Shown: positions 63,495 through 64,000 of the stretch, piece after piece | Layout of the letters: the number at the start of each line of letters is the position of its first letter | Numbering within the stretch: the stretch's first letter is position 1 | From: Lutjanus erythropterus | Lineage: Eukaryota; Chordata; Actinopteri; Lutjaniformes; Lutjanidae | Assembly (NCBI GenBank): GCA_020091685.1 | Contig: CM034592.1 | Span: forward strand, 38,284,705 to 38,348,704 | DNA: 64,000 bases | Reading direction: 5' to 3' | Notes under the pieces: model-generated | The model's input: the letters and a program-made list of their open reading frames with translations, nothing else | The model's database searches: none | What the model was told of the DNA's origin: nothing | Translations under genes and position numbers: made by a program

Positions 63495-63530
63495 GGTGTG
63501 TGTGTGCGCGCGTGTGTGTGTGTGTGTGCG
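63495..63530. repeat. Microsatellite (TG)n with CG interruptions
   Basis: GGTGTGTGTGTGCGCGCGTG, then TGTGTGTGTGTGTGCG: about 18 dinucleotides. Confidence 0.95.
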
Positions 63531-63706
63531 CTCAGAGTGGCATGTGCTGACAGAACATCCTCACACTTGCTGACTAGCTGTGAACAAGAGGAAGATTTCT
63601 TTGGTGACAGTCAGAAATATTTTCCACCACTCATCACATGTGGAGCCATGACTTTGACGGTGATCTTGGAAAAAGGAACACAGGCGAGGAGGAGGCCCCC
63701 ACTTAC

Positions 63707-63759
63707 GTCTCCTCGGTGATGGTGGGGGGCGGTGGTGGGGTTGCTGGGTGCTGAAACAT
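63707..63759 (-). CDS. Very tentative first coding exon of an unknown gene
   Basis: On the minus strand an ATG at 63759 opens MFQHPATPPPPPTITEE, followed by two bases and a perfect GTAAGT donor at 63706. The DNA is GC-rich compared with its surroundings. The sequence before the ATG (63760-64000 on the minus strand) could be a 5' leader. Against it: 17 codons is short, the Pro run is low complexity, and no partner exon is seen in the window (an intron would extend to lower coordinates). I do not recognise the peptide. Confidence 0.15.
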
Positions 63760-64000
63760 GATGTCTGACGTAGCAGGAACGAAGGGCTGCGATGCACGGA
63801 GGAGAGGAGGGAGGAATACTAAATGGACAAGAAAAATCTGTGACGCAGAAGTCACACCTCATGCTCGCAGGACTTATCTCCTTGGCAACTATCTCCGCCT
63901 GCTTCAACTCGCTTGCACCAATTGAAATTGTCTCTGTGTTTCCATCTCTTTCATTAGCTGACTCAAAGTTAATGTGCCTTTGAATGAAATTATGCATTCT

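Noticed and set aside
39266-64000. An expected EPHB2 neighbour such as LACTBL1 or KDM1A
   Set aside because: No exon of either could be recognised in any frame; they may lie beyond the window or the gene order may differ in this fish.

Overview
This window looks like teleost fish nuclear DNA. It is AT-rich, has long introns, and is densely scattered with short DNA transposons, fold-back elements and minisatellites of kinds common in ray-finned fish. I recognise one protein-coding gene: the 3' two-thirds of an ephrin receptor tyrosine kinase on the plus strand, best matched to EPHB2 (ephb2; I cannot decide between the a and b copies some fish carry). Eleven coding exons run from 6619 to 32847. 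They encode the second fibronectin type III repeat, the transmembrane helix, the juxtamembrane segment with its two regulatory tyrosines, the complete kinase domain, the SAM domain and a C-terminal PDZ ligand (SVEV, then stop). The ligand-binding domain, cysteine-rich region and first fibronectin repeat must lie upstream of the window.

Layout. 1-6618: part of an upstream ephb2 intron, with no coding exon seen, carrying several decayed DNA elements. 6619-32847: the eleven exons and ten introns. The 8.3 kb intron that splits the kinase N-lobe (17723-26058) holds a fold-back element, a minisatellite-filled TIR element and an hAT-like element with perfect 8-bp target-site duplications. 32848 to about 39265: a probable long 3' untranslated region, with one possible poly(A) signal at 33576 and a stronger end at 39235, interrupted by three transposon insertions. 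About 39266-64000: some 25 kb with no convincing host gene, holding repeats, a decayed hAT transposase fragment, a 26-bp minisatellite, an inverted minisatellite array, a possible broken capsid-element fossil and possible regulatory DNA. At the right edge there is a very tentative minus-strand first exon.

Most notable observations: (1) a fold-back transposon family with five copies here, about 530-800 bp, nearly palindromic over its whole length, with TTAA at both ends in three copies; (2) a minisatellite-carrying TIR element inserted four bases downstream of an ephb2 exon, so that it supplies part of the 5' splice site; (3) a tandem 3' splice acceptor that would add or drop one arginine just inside the membrane; (4) a 1.03 kb element with 23-bp terminal inverted repeats matching at 22 positions; (5) several nested insertions that allow relative dating. 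I found no CRISPR, operon, tRNA or rRNA gene and no intact autonomous transposon.
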